A stretch of DNA of 64,000 bases from Progne subis subis (GCA_022316685.1 JAKJHU010000991.1:37194-101193); one strand, 5' to 3'. Numbered from the stretch's first letter, positions 25,270 through 36,799 are shown. The notes: a model not told the origin generated them from the letters alone. Numbers and translations: made by a program.

Positions 25270-25900
25270 TGGATGTGCACGTGGCATTTGACAGCGAGAA
25301 ACTTCTCTTCCTAAACACGCACAAGCAGCATCTTCCCGGATCGAACTCCACTCACGGAACTGTTGCTGTTACAACTCCCCACCGTCAGCCACAGGGACTG
25401 GCACAGGGGAGCAGTTTCGGGCAAAGGCCAGGAGGGTGCCAGGAGGACGACACAGGTTGCCAAGGACAGGGGACGCGGTGCAGGACGGCGGCTGGCGTGT
25501 CGACGGCGGTGCGGGTCTGCCAGGTGCGGGCTCCGACAGCATCATCATCGGGGCTCTCCCGCCACCCCCACATCCCCTCCCCGCCCCTTACTCCATGCGC
25601 GCCAGCCGTTGTTTTGTTTTGTTTTGTTTGGGGTTTTTTTTGTTTGTTTGGGTTTTTTTGGTGTTTTTTTTTAAGGCGCGTGTTTCCTGCAGTCCAGTGT
25701 GAGCGTGCGTCCCTCCCCTCTCCACACCCACCTCTCTCGCTGTTCCTGCGTGGTGTGGAGGGGCGGTGAGGAGGGGGCAGCGCTTGGTTCAGGCTGCGTG
25801 GCTCGCCCTTTTGTGCCCTGATTTCTAGGTGTACTCTGCAGTGCAGGCAGTTCCCCCCATCTCCTCTGTGACCTCGGCACAAATGTTTTGAAAACGCATA
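25270..25900. other. GC-richer segment with CpGs and a T/G-rich insert
   Basis: A moderately CpG-containing segment interrupted at 25612-25672 by a T/G-rich simple tract. Overlapping frames on both strands (up to 166 codons) reflect composition and carry no recognised domain. It may be the weakened shoulder of the CpG island to its right. Confidence 0.4.
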
Positions 25901-25974
25901 AATACGCGCGTGTTTTTGTATGTCTGTGGGGTTTATCTTAAGCCCATGGCACTATGAGATCAGAATGGTAAGTG

Positions 25975-26101
25975 TTTTGGGTTTTTTGTTTTTGATTTGT
26001 TTGCTGGTTTTGGCTTTTTGTTTGTTTGTTTAAGCTTTGGGCTTTTGGGGTTTTTGTTGTTGGTGTTGTTTTTAATTATTGCAGTTTCTTCTGCAATAGA
26101 G

Positions 26102-26146
<45 letters not shown>
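25975..26146. repeat. T/G-rich tract followed by poly-A (41 A)
   Basis: A TTTG and GGTTTT-type tract (about 25975-26066) is followed by 41 uninterrupted A at 26106-26146, immediately left of the CpG island. Confidence 0.88.
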
Positions 26147-26148
<2 letters not shown>

Positions 26149-26149
26149 A

Positions 26150-26450
26150 GGCCCTATCGGTGGGGGCGGGCGGAAGAGAAAATCCTCGCACGTTACGTAA
26201 ACCTCGTGTCCAGCGGAGGTGCAGGCGGGAGAGCGCGGTCGGCGGCCCGGGGCGGCGGGAGCCGCCTGCAGGCGAGCTTCGCTCCGGCGGAACGGGCGCC
26301 CGGAAACTGCCCCCGAGCGCGCCGAGACGGAGGGGTGTGCACGGCAGAGAACCCCACCTCCCTCCTGGGGAGCGCCCGTAAGAGAAGCCGGGCAGTGCAT
26401 GCAGCGTGAGGGCTCGTTCATTTATTTAATCTGCCCGATCTAATTTTCTT
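26150..26450. promoter_or_regulatory. Small CpG island, candidate promoter
   Basis: About 300 bp with dense CpG dinucleotides (GCGGGCGG, GCGCGGTCGGCGGCCCGG and similar) in AT-rich surroundings. It contains the palindrome TTACGTAA at 26193-26200, a D-box-type bZIP (NFIL3/DBP) target. No TATA box or clear splice donor identifies a direction. A CpG island in a bird usually marks a transcription start, but no coding exon can be tied to it, so it may serve a non-coding RNA or an alternative first exon. Confidence 0.6.
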
Positions 26451-29400
26451 AGGGGACGGATGCTTAGAGCTACTTGAGCCATCTAAGGAAATAGCAAGTT
26501 TCCTCGCTTCGTGATTACCGTAGGCAACTTTGCTCATTGCGGTATTTTTAGCAATTAGGTGAGAATTTATGTCGCCTGGTAGAAAGTTATAGTTAACTTG
26601 CACCCACCTCATTCTCTGGATATGAGAATAATAGAATACAGGGAATAGCAGTAAGTATTACATAACTTCACCATTATTTAAAGCAATACAGATAATTTTC
26701 AGCAGTTTTAAATCTAGTCACTATTCTGGTGGCGCTTTTAGGCTACTGACTTTTGTTGAAAAGACCAGAGTTTACCTGTAGCCTAAAGTGAGGTAGTCTA
26801 CAGTCAATCTAACAGAGCAAAAGAAAGCAAGAAAAAATCAAGTCTGCCCTGGCTGAGAAGACTTCAAACTCTAAACTTCCTAGCTGTAGCTATAGTCAGT
26901 GTTAATTTCTCCTATAATGATTTATATTTATTAAACAAGTGTGTTTGTTTTTAATGTTGTCTATCCAAAGGCAGTAATGATTTAGATTTTCCTCAAATCC
27001 AGCTAGGTGAACATTGATGTATTGCAGGATTAGTTTGCAGTGTGTTCTGTTCAAAAATACTGTTCTTCCTCTGAAAAAGTCAGTAATCTGTAAAATACAC
27101 AAGTATATTCAGTTTAACATTCGTTAGGATTATAACTTCTGCACAGTTTTATCCTGCACTGGCTGGACTTAGCTGAACCCTTCTAAGAGACTGCAGGTGG
27201 TAAAGTATACATGTATTTCTGTAGCCAGAAATCTGTATTTCTTTTCTCCCCCAACAGGTAACATTTTCCTTTTATAGCAATGACACAGACTTTAAATGGT
27301 GTAAGTATTTATAATGTCTATGGCTTTGCTAATGGCTCACCTTTTATTTTTGTCATTTGAAGCCCTAAGCAGGAGCAAAGTAGTGAGCATGGGCAGGAGA
27401 GGATGTTGAATTTGTCAGGAAACTCAACTAACTGGAAGGGAGCTCAATGTTCTTGCAAATATTCTCCACAAATATCATTAAGTTCATGGCAGAAGGTAGA
27501 TGGGTTTACCTGTGCGTGTGGTCAGTCTGTTTTCTGTATCACCTCTCACACGGGTGCTCTCAGACACGGCAGCAGCAGCCACCCTTTGGTGCTCTCTGCC
27601 CAGGGCCCGCTCATTCAGCACAGTACCTTCATTTACCCTCACCTGCATCTAGTTATAGAGGTATCACAGGTTATCAGTAGTGACCCTGGATGTTAAAAAG
27701 GAAAAAAAAAAAAGAAGAATCCCCAAACCACGACCACCAAACAAAGCAAACAAACAAACAAAATCCAAGATATCTAAGAACACTCTAGATCAAATCTTAC
27801 CAAAACTGCTGAAAAAGATTGGCAGCCAAGAAAACTGGAAAGCTTGTGGATGCAATATTTGATAGATTTATCTTGCTTGACAGTGGCCAAGAATTTGTTT
27901 GTCTGAGTAGATTATTGTAAAGGAAAGGCTTTATTTTCCTCAATAATTAGAAATACCTAGGGAAAAAAAGTCTGCATGCTTGTGCAAACACATTGTGTAT
28001 GTTGCCTTCCTAAAGAATATGTGGATGGATGTTCTCATGAAAGTGTAACTAAAAATCAGAGCAGAGACTGTGAGAAAAATATACACAGAGAATTCCTGTG
28101 TGAAATTACTAGGGGCGGGGTGGGAAGCCCATGTACACACCTTAGAGCAGACAAGTAGGAAGTGAGTTTAAATTCTTCTGATATCACACTTCATAACTTC
28201 AAAGTCCAGCCTTAGTGTGAAAAATGAGAGTTAAAATTGGAGGGCAACAGCAAAAGTACCAGAACTGCATCAAATAGGAAAGATTTTCTTAAACATTTAT
28301 TATAAAGGTGATTTTTCTATAGATTCCTGGTCACTCTCTTCTGCTTCTTCAGGACTTTGTAAATAATTCTTTGGGATTATTTCCTTCCCAATCACCTAAG
28401 ATCTGTGAAAGCCCCTGTCAGTTGCTAGATGCCAAGTACCAAAAATGCACAGAAGACATTGATATTTATTTTGTTAGAATAATTAATTACAGCAATAGTT
28501 TTATATTTGAAACACTTAACAAAACAGGGTAGCAAGAACCTCTTGTTTTAGTGCCTTAGTATAACTTAAAAATAAAAATAAGATCAGCTCAAATTATTTC
28601 CTTTCTGCCAAAGTATTTGTATAACTTCACAAAGTCTTCATCTAATCAATACGTTGAAATGTCTGTTTTGCAGATTATAGATAATCACAGCATTCGTTCA
28701 TATTGAACTACTTGCTGGCTCAATGACTAATTTTCAGCAAGGATTCTTCTCAGAAGAGAGGTTTAAATTTTGGGAGTCAAAATTCTAAATGGCATTGCTT
28801 TGTCTATTTTTACAGAAGAGATTGAAAGTAATGGAAAGATAAGACTGCACTTGTTGCAGAGTGTCCATCTTCAAATAGTGCAGATGTCTCTTAGGCAGAG
28901 AATGTGAGAATCATTTAAAATTTATCTTACCTTCAGTCATAAAGTCACTGCAGCACCTTATATATTTTAAGCTTAGCTATTTGCATGCTTAAGTCTACCA
29001 CATTCTAAGATTTCATGTGCAGGAAAGTAAAAAAAGAAATCACATTGCTTTGTTTAGGATGTATCTGGGTCTTTTTGGACAAATATTATTAGAAACTAAT
29101 TTTCCTAACCTAAATGTTTGTGATTCATATAAGGAAAGTTGTTGACCCAAATCCTGAATATAATTCTGCACACCTGTAAAGTAAAAACAAAACAAAAACC
29201 ACCAAACCTTTAGGCATGCTCCTAGAGAAATGCATATATCTTTGATTCTCTTTAAAGGTACTGGAGGTATCATGAATGTGCTTCCATTCTATATTTATAA
29301 CAGTATTGGTGGATACGCTTGCACAGATACATGCCTCATATTTACTACAGAGAAGTAAACATTTTTAATTTTGCCTAGTACTTGCTTGAAATTAAGCATT

Positions 29401-32400
29401 GTGGAAGTGCAAAACACATTGTAATATATACTTAAGAGCTTTAAGTCATCAAATTTTTTAAAACCTCGATGCTTGAAACTTTTGGTTTTGACACTACGAT
29501 TGGTACTTCAAATTTCAGGCATTCAGAAGCCTCTGGCAGTAGAAGAAAATGTTCTTAAGTATCTGTGAAGGAGAATCTGTATTGAAATTAAACCATTTAG
29601 GTGCTGGAGAGTGGGATCCATGAGAGCTGTGTTTTTCCTGGAAGTTCTCTTCATAGTTTTGTGATACCTGCCCTGGGTGTTGTTTGGTGCCATGGTGACA
29701 AAAATGTCAGCCTAATCTACCTCAGCGGAAATAGAGCTGTATGGATTAGAAATTGTAGATATAAAAATCAGGGTTAACGTGACCAGGGTGTTACTCTACT
29801 TAGTAGTCAGCAAGTAGTTATTATGGCTACACAAGTTGTTTCTGTGAAATGCAGAAGGTATTGACCAGTCTGTTGGGAGTGTTCTGATGCTGTGCCTGTC
29901 TTGGGGTTATGAAGAGAGGATTCCTTTCCCCTATTTACCCAATGCTTATGTTTAGTCTGAGAGTTAAAACTGACTTCTCTTCTAGAAATTAAATCCTCAT
30001 GCTCAGCTGTATGTATGGCCACAGAAGTGCAAAATTGTCACATTTCTGCGAACTGCTTTTTTTTTTTTTTTTTTAGTATGAGATCTAAATACTTGATGTC
30101 ATTATCAGTGTCAAGAGGTACAGCCACATATGGCCTCAGGCTAAGGACAGATCTAAAAATGTTAGAATTTCAGACATTTCCCCCCCACCCTCCCCCAGCC
30201 CAATTTAATGTGTATAAACTGCTAGCTGCATCAGTGGCTACTTTTTCTACAATGTGTCATAGCTGCTGGGGTCAACATGGTCTAAAGTAAAGCCAGTTAT
30301 TCCCTCTAGGCATGATTTTACAGTTTCTTGTTCCTGTAGCCCTAGTGACCATTCAGACAATCTGCAGAAGTGATAGTTTATAAACAGAGTGGCAGGAGTG
30401 CCCATTGAGACCTGTGCAATAGAGGATACTATTTTTAGCCAATATTTACTAGTGAATTGAAGTTTTGGTTCTGAGCTGTATGAAGATTTTAATGCTTGGT
30501 AAGTTCACTTTGTCTTTCTAGTTATTAAGTGTTCATTAAAGCAGGCTGGAATATTTAATCCAGATGATGTAAATTGTGTTGAAATACAACATTATAAAAA
30601 ATTTTAGTATATTAATAAATATATTAAAAATTTAAACAACAACAACAAAAAAATTACAAGGCCAATCTGAGAGGGGACAGGGGGAGACAAGAACAAAGTA
30701 AGTTTCCTAAATAGTGTCCCACTGTCAGTTTGGATTTCTTTAAAAGTGAGTGACCACTGGATTTCACATTAAACTGAATATGCTGTGGTGAGTTTTTACA
30801 TCCCATGGCACACTATGTTGTTAAAAACATGCAGCATATGAAACAGATGGCTTGGGAAGACTGTCAGAAAAACCTGCTGGGCCATCTCTGGTATTACCTT
30901 AAAGCAAAGGAGAGGATGAGTAACTGTGCTATAATTTTTGGCTTTAACACAGCGTTCAGGAAGCTCCACTTCTGAAGGCATGCTTACTCAATCACAGTAA
31001 CACATATAAAAACAGATACCTATTTGAGGGTAATAGAACAATAAGATTATTTGAAATTTTGGGCATGAAAGGAGGAGTGGAAAATTCCAATGGGAAAGGG
31101 GGCAGAAATTGACGTTTTTTTCAAGAAGCTTATCACAGGATTGAGCAACGCAGAAAAGTAAATTTAATCAGGACTTTCACATGACTTCTTTAAATATTTT
31201 TGTGTACAATATAGTAGAAGGTAAGTCCTGCAACCTCTAACTTAATTTTTCTTTTAAATTATGATTTCAGAGGTCTCCTTGTGGAAGTAACGGTTGTGCC
31301 TCCAAGACCTGCTTTGTTATGGTTTCAAAGTTATGATTTCAGCGGTCTCCTTGTGAAAATAACAGTTATACCTCAAAGACCTGCTTGGTTATAGTTTCAA
31401 AACCTCTAAGCATGTAGAATCTTCTAACCAAGGGCAAGCAATGTATTTTGTATTAGAGGCATGAAAATCAGGCCCTACTGTATAAGTCTGAGTCTGCAAC
31501 ACAGTGTCTTTTTAGGAGATATTTCATGTACTGGTATTATTATAAATAGTAAGCAATCCAAATTCCTCATGTTCTTGTCCACAGTAAATTTTCAGAAGTA
31601 GCTGTTTTCTTTAATTTTTTTTTTTTTTTTATCCCATTCCTACAGCTGCATACTGTCTTTAACTTAGACTGAGAATAACTAGATCTAGTATTTCAAGTCA
31701 AAATTACTAAAAGTAATAAATATTTACTAGTATTTAAAAAGCAGTTCCATCCACAGTTTACTGCAATGAAGATTTACTTTCAGAAGCTATTATTACTAGG
31801 GAGCTGTTCAAAATGTGGACGTTGCAGCATAAGGAAAATAATTCTCTTACTCATTGCTGAATTTTTGTTTGAACTGTAAAAATGACCATTCAAAATGATC
31901 ACTGAAAGCATCACAGATAGTGTAATTTTTTGCAACTTATTTTTTCTCATTTTGGTTAGTTTCTTTTAAGGATTACCATTACTCAGTTGTCTGATAAAGC
32001 TGAAGTGTTTAATTGGCTGTCTCAGTTACGGTTTTGTTTTTCAGCTCTGGAAAGTCATTGCACATGACTTTGCAATACAGTTTTATCAGAACTTAGGGAG
32101 AAAAATACCACTAAAATGATGTTATAGTGCTTAAGTTTATCTATTATTTTGAAAATGCACCTTTAGCGTATTTTTACTTACTCTCTTTCTCAGCAATGGG
32201 TTTTCATTATTATGTTTTAGGAAAATCCTATAAATGTTGTTATGTTACTACTTCAAAAAAGGGAAAGAAAGGAAGAAACATGTGAAATACTCTTGTACTC
32301 ATTCTGGTTGTGCGTTTGAATAGCTTTCAAATTAGAATGATTTTCCCAGATTTTTATAGGCTTGCCCAATCCAGCTGTTTATTTTATATGCTAATTTAAG

Positions 32401-34169
32401 TTCTATTTTTGTTCCCCTTGGGATTTTGAGTGATTATAATTGTTGCTCTTCAAAAGTCAAACAGATGATGATTGCCGCTTCAGGAATATACCAAAAGAAA
32501 CCAGCTTTCATTAAACCTGCTCATCCACTTCATAATTATCTCCATTTTTTTCTCACTTAGAAGCAGAAAAATGGCAACTGCAGGTCATTGAAGCCAGTTC
32601 AGTTATTCAGACATCACTTTACTGAGATAATAGGAGATGTTAAAGCAGAAGGCTTTTCAAACACTAAGATGTAGTCAGTACCGTAATAGGGGTGCCAACT
32701 GGAAGACCAGACCTTTCATGTCAGCTTGAGATACAGTGCTAGAGGCCAGAGACAGCAGAAGCTGCTCTCATCTCTGCTATTGTCTCTGGGACAATTTTTA
32801 GGGACAAAACATAGATTGACAGTGATTTTGCAAGGTATTTTCTGGTCTGTGTACTCCGCCAGAAGTGAGGAGTAAGCAGAAACATGGGAGAGGAAGAAAG
32901 GAGGTTGGAGCAGGCGCTCATACTGACAGTAAAGAAGATACTAAATAGGCAAATGATACAAGCTTTGATCATAGGTTGACTCTTTGTATCTGTCACCCCT
33001 AGTGATGCTTGGAATGAGCTGGGCTAGATCAGAAGGTTTCGCTAGAATTAGTTTCAGAAATAAATTTTAGTTTAATTCCAGTTTAAGAACATTCATGTAG
33101 AAGCTTTCCAGTGGAATCAATGCTGAATTGCAGTGAATTGCCAAAGATACTGCAGTGTCTGTCAGTTCATGAGTGCTGGCATAAACAGGGATGAAAAGAC
33201 TTAAGAGGTTTCTCAAGATCTAGAAATAATGTAGACAGTTCTTTAGTTCACTAAACTGGTTAAAAACATTACACATTTATATTTTTGCAGGTATCTTCTG
33301 ATGTTTTCATTATCTTAAAAATGTAAGTAGTGTTGCTGGATTTTTTTCCTGCCTGCTCTCTGAAGTTTGATTACTACAGTTTACAGGAAGAAGTCTGACC
33401 ATATGTGTTGCCATTTGTCCTCTGCTGCTTTCTTTATGCAGGCAGGCAGAGACAGTGTCTCTGTATAAATCACAATTTACCACGCAAGGGGGCTGATACA
33501 AAAACAGTTCAATCATCAGTTTCTTCTTCAAGGACAGACTGCAGCAGCTGTCTTAAAACATGGATCTTCTATAAAAGAAAGCAAGAATCTTTCACTTCTG
33601 TTCTCCCACAGGTCACATTTATGCAAAGGAGATGACGAGGGAAAAAAAGTAGAAATTCACAAAGGCATGAATTTGGATTTTTGTTTCTTAAATTTAAAAA
33701 CCTATAAAAGCCCAGAGATTAAACTTAGCCAACTGTCAGAAAGGCCTTTTTATCAATTACGGAAGCAAAACTTCTGTCAACCCATGCCTTTCTAACTTAC
33801 CCAGAATGTTACTAATTTTTGGCTATTGCAGTGTAAGCTGAGAAAAAAATGGCATGGCTTACAGAATGGAGAGGAGGGGAAAAAAAACTTTTCAAATAGA
33901 ACAGAGCTGAAACATCCACTGATTTCAGTTTTGTTGGTATAGCATGGGGAGTCCTGAAGTCTTGTAAACTCACAATGCCTTGTCAGCAGCAGCAGCATAA
34001 TCCACATCTCCTTGCAACCAAAAGGCAGAGGGTAGAATCCCTGAGCCCAGGCAGCAGACTGTTAGGAACATGGCTTTCCCTTCCGATTCCCAAGCAGCTA
34101 TATTCAATATGGCCAGCAGTGGGGCAGTTTCATCGCTAGCTAGAGCGTCTTAGCACCAGATCAAGCTTC
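26451..34169. other. AT-rich sequence, no gene recognised
   Basis: About 7.7 kb without a supported coding exon. It includes an A-rich tract near 27693-27765, an 18-T tract at 30057-30074, a T tract near 31616-31630, and a 72-bp tandem duplication at 31259-31402. Many short frames, none with family resemblance. Confidence 0.55.
31259..31402. repeat. 72-bp tandem duplication (2 copies)
   Basis: Two adjacent 72-bp units, 31259-31330 and 31331-31402, both begin TTATGATTTCAG and end in GTTTCAAA plus G or A. They differ at about ten positions, so the duplication is not recent. Confidence 0.85.
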
Positions 34170-34174
34170 CCATG
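34170..34174. repeat. ERV target-site duplication, left copy (CCATG)
   Basis: CCATG directly precedes the 5' LTR and recurs at 40758-40762 directly after the 3' LTR. A 5-bp duplication is typical of ERVL-like integrases. Confidence 0.9.
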
Positions 34175-34834
34175 TGTTGAGGGTTAAGTTCTCCTGTAGA
34201 ATTTCCCCCCCCCCCCCCCCCCCCCCCCCCCCCATGAGTTGCTAGATTTTAAGTAGGCGCAGTTTAAGCGGTGCTTAAGCTGACAAAAGAAGTTGATCAC
34301 TTGGTTTTGGGGAAGGGAGGAAGCTCCGGAGAGAGCTGGGGGGTGGCCTCACTTCTCTCAGCTTTCCCGGGGAGGACGGTCGGACTACGGGTAGCTGCCT
34401 GGAGTCCACAGCTAACGGAGGAGTTTGGTCCTGGGAATTCTATCATCTGTTAGAGCGCCCAGGAATTCGGAGTTTCTTCGTTACCTTGCTGGATTTTGGG
34501 TCAGCCCGGGGTCCAGCCGCTGCGAGTTCTTCGGCACTGCCCACTTTGCCTGCCGGGGCACTCCCTGCCTGCTGAGGACAGATCCATCGCTTCCAGCTTG
34601 CAGCCATCAGCGACGGACTTTGCCACCGTTTGCCCTCAGGGTTCTTGGTTCTGTTTTTACTGTTATTATAAGTGCTGTTGTTGTTTGTCTGTCCTGTTAT
34701 ATTTACTAGTAAAGGACTGTTATTCCTTTTCCCTATAGCTCTGACCGAAAGTTTTTTTTTTTAATCTTCTAAATTATAATAACCCGGAGGCTTGCCTCTC
34801 CTTAGCAGACAACTGTCTTTTTCAAACCAAGACA
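34175..34834 (+). repeat. 5' LTR of the ERV (660 bp)
   Basis: Starts TGTTGAGGGTT and ends CCAAGACA. A run of 29 C lies at 34205-34233, near the start of U3. A TATA-like TATAAG is at 34667-34672. No canonical AATAAA was found; AGTAAA at 34708-34713 is a possible variant polyadenylation signal. Against the 3' LTR I count two substitutions (34491 G versus 40410 A; 34581 G versus 40504 A), a 3-base difference in the C run and a 4-bp CCTG difference. The lengths reconcile exactly (660 + 3 + 4 = 667). Confidence 0.95.
34205..34233. repeat. Poly-C tract (29 C) in the 5' LTR
   Basis: Uninterrupted C run inside U3; the 3' LTR has 32 C at 40121-40152. It is G-rich on the opposite strand and so able in principle to form a G-quadruplex there. 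Length is likely to vary between copies. Confidence 0.9.
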
Positions 34835-34839
34835 GAATT

Positions 34840-34861
34840 TGGCGCCCAACGTGGGGCTCGA
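34840..34861 (+). promoter_or_regulatory. Primer-binding site, tRNA-Lys (CUU type)
   Basis: Five bases after the LTR end, TGGCGCCCAACGTGGGGC (34840-34857) is the complement of the 3' end of tRNA-Lys1,2 including CCA. The match continues to 34861. This tRNA would prime minus-strand DNA synthesis. Lysine-1,2 primers are known from several betaretroviruses; mammalian ERV-L elements are named for leucine. Confidence 0.9.
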
Positions 34862-34924
34862 GGGGCATTGAGAGAAAAAGGAATAACAGTTCTTAAGTGC
34901 CTACATTGTTGTGTACTGGGCATC

Positions 34925-36799
34925 ATGTGGTCTGCTTTTGTCTGGTTCGGGTGGCATGTGGGTGTGGCCGTATTTCTCCCATTTGCAGGCCCTTTTCTAA
35001 ACATGGGCCCTGTAACTAAGGTTGCTGTGGCTGTCATCCAGTTTGCTATATGGGTTAACGAAGTGAAGAAATCATGGATTTTTAATTTTCTCTGGAAGGC
35101 AGGCACATGGATTCAGGGCTACCATACACTGACTGTGTGTTTTTGGAGTTACTTTAACAACGGTACATACTGCGAGGAAATAATACCAGGGGAAACCTTT
35201 TCCCAACCCTTCACCCAGCTCTTTGGGCCTACCCCACCAGTCTTTGAAGGGTTCAAATCTCTGAATGTTAATGACATCATACAGTGGCTGGTGTTGCTGG
35301 TATGCCTGTTCTGTGTAGCATTTAGAGATAAGGGGAGACTGGACTGGGTAACCACCCTGATACCTCCCCTAGAGAATAAGGATACTGCCCCACAGCCTGA
35401 GCCCGTCCCACAGCCTGAGCCCGTCCCACAGCCTGAGCCCGTCCCACAGCCTGAGCCTGCCCCACAGCCTGAGCCTGCCCCACAGCCTGCCTCAGGAATA
35501 AACCACCCAGATTGGGTGAAGGAGATAGGTGAGATGCTGAGGGAGTACCTTGCCCCTGTAGTAGCCTCATTAGCCCCAGCTGCTGGGAAACCCTCCCCCT
35601 GCCCCGACAAAGGAGAGTCTGATGGTGCAGCAGCGGAACCCACAGACGTTACAACCGTCCAGGTTCCAGCTGAACCACAGGGGCAGCCACAGCCAGCAGC
35701 AGTGGCCCCTGTGGAAACAAAGAAGTACAAGGTGAAATCAGAGCACCCAGGCAACAAGGATAAGAAAGGAGGGCCCTCACAACCCGCGGGGGACTCAGAG
35801 GTTGAGATCATCACCGAGTCCCTGACATATGAAAGTCTCCGCAATCTGCAAAAAGATCTTGCACGACGGGGACGTGAGGCTTATACAGCCTGGTTAGTTC
35901 GGGTCTGGGACCTTATAGGTACAGGCGTGCAGCTAGATAGTAGTGAGGCAAGGAATTTGGGACCCTTGACCCAGGACTCGGGTGTGAATCAGGTATTTGT
36001 AAGGGAGCCAGGGCCCCTTTCCCTTTGGGAGCGGCTTTTAATGAGTGTGAGGGAGAGGTTTGTCCACAGAGACAGAATGCAGGAGCACCATCATAGAATG
36101 CGCTGGAAGACCCTTGAGGAAGGGATCCAACAGCTGAGAGAAGTGGCAGTATTGGAGGTACTCTTTGGGAGGGGTGGACAGCATGATAATGACCCCGACA
36201 AAGTCAGGTGCACAGGGCAAATGCTGTGGAACCTGGCAACTCTAGGACCATCTCAATACGCCACCTTCATTGCAACCATTAATGCCGATAACAACCGAGA
36301 GACAGTAGGTTCTGTAGCCAACAAGCTTAGAAATTATGAGAGCATGATCAGTAGCCCAATGCAGGCTCAGGTCTCTGCCGTGGCAAAGGAACTCAGGGAG
36401 AAGATAGAGGAGGTGACAGAGGAGATAAGGGAGGTGAGGGAGGAGATGAGGAGGAACAGTTCCTGTGTGGCACCGGTGCGAGTTACAGGCCCCAGAGTCA
36501 GAGCTCAACGGCCCCCAGCTAGAGAGAGAGGGTACACCCCACGAGCTGACCTGTGGTTCTTTCTGAGTGACCATGGGGAAGACATGGGAAGGTGGCATGG
36601 GAAACCCACTTCTGCCCTGGCAGCAAGGGTGCGTGAGCTCAAGGAGAGAAACACTAACCGAGGGGGTTCCACTAAGATGAAGGTAGCCTCAACCTCACAT
36701 GACCAAGCTGCCAGGTATTATAGAAGTGAGGATATGTCAGATCCCTGTGAAGGAACCTCTACCATGTATGCCCAGGAAGGGAGTAATGACCGGTGCTAG
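34925..36799 (+). CDS. ERV Gag polyprotein with an N-terminal hydrophobic region
   Basis: Structural polyprotein that would assemble the particle core. The frame is open upstream to a TTG at 34868, but the first ATG is at 34925, giving 624 residues ending at TAG 36797-36799. Residues 3-25, 33-44 and 118-133 are strongly hydrophobic with an N-G-T sequon at 79, which is unlike a usual matrix domain. Residues 156-189 are a PQPEPV/PQPEPA repeat. A basic lysine-rich linker precedes a capsid-like region from about residue 298, which includes YTAWLVRVWDLIG and a WNLATLGPSQYA block. Residues 481-510 look coiled-coil. No CCHC zinc knuckle is seen. The frame is unbroken and collinear with pol. Gag identity comes from position and the capsid-like blocks; membrane function is inference. 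Confidence 0.88.
   Translation: MWSAFVWFGWHVGVAVFLPFAGPFLNMGPVTKVAVAVIQFAIWVNEVKKSWIFNFLWKAGTWIQGYHTLTVCFWSYFNNGTYCEEIIPGETFSQPFTQLFGPTPPVFEGFKSLNVNDIIQWLVLLVCLFCVAFRDKGRLDWVTTLIPPLENKDTAPQPEPVPQPEPVPQPEPVPQPEPAPQPEPAPQPASGINHPDWVKEIGEMLREYLAPVVASLAPAAGKPSPCPDKGESDGAAAEPTDVTTVQVPAEPQGQPQPAAVAPVETKKYKVKSEHPGNKDKKGGPSQPAGDSEVEIITESLTYESLRNLQKDLARRGREAYTAWLVRVWDLIGTGVQLDSSEARNLGPLTQDSGVNQVFVREPGPLSLWERLLMSVRERFVHRDRMQEHHHRMRWKTLEEGIQQLREVAVLEVLFGRGGQHDNDPDKVRCTGQMLWNLATLGPSQYATFIATINADNNRETVGSVANKLRNYESMISSPMQAQVSAVAKELREKIEEVTEEIREVREEMRRNSSCVAPVRVTGPRVRAQRPPARERGYTPRADLWFFLSDHGEDMGRWHGKPTSALAARVRELKERNTNRGGSTKMKVASTSHDQAARYYRSEDMSDPCEGTSTMYAQEGSNDRC
35391..35489 (+). repeat. 18-bp coding minisatellite in gag
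   Basis: Five full units and a half unit of an 18-bp repeat (CACAGCCTGAGCCCGTCC and its GCCTGCCC variant) encode the hexapeptides PQPEPV and PQPEPA. Unit length is a multiple of three, so copy-number changes keep the frame. Confidence 0.95.

Noticed and set aside
34868..34924. TTG at 34868 as the gag start
   Set aside because: The frame is open from there, but eukaryotic initiation at TTG is unlikely and the first in-frame ATG at 34925 is preferred. The upstream extension adds only 19 residues.
35391..35489. Regular 18-bp repeats as a CRISPR-like array
   Set aside because: The units are contiguous without spacers, keep the reading frame and encode a hexapeptide repeat in a bird genome. It is a coding minisatellite.
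35149..35844. 231-codon antisense frame within gag
   Set aside because: It mirrors the repetitive gag codons on the opposite strand and has no independent support.
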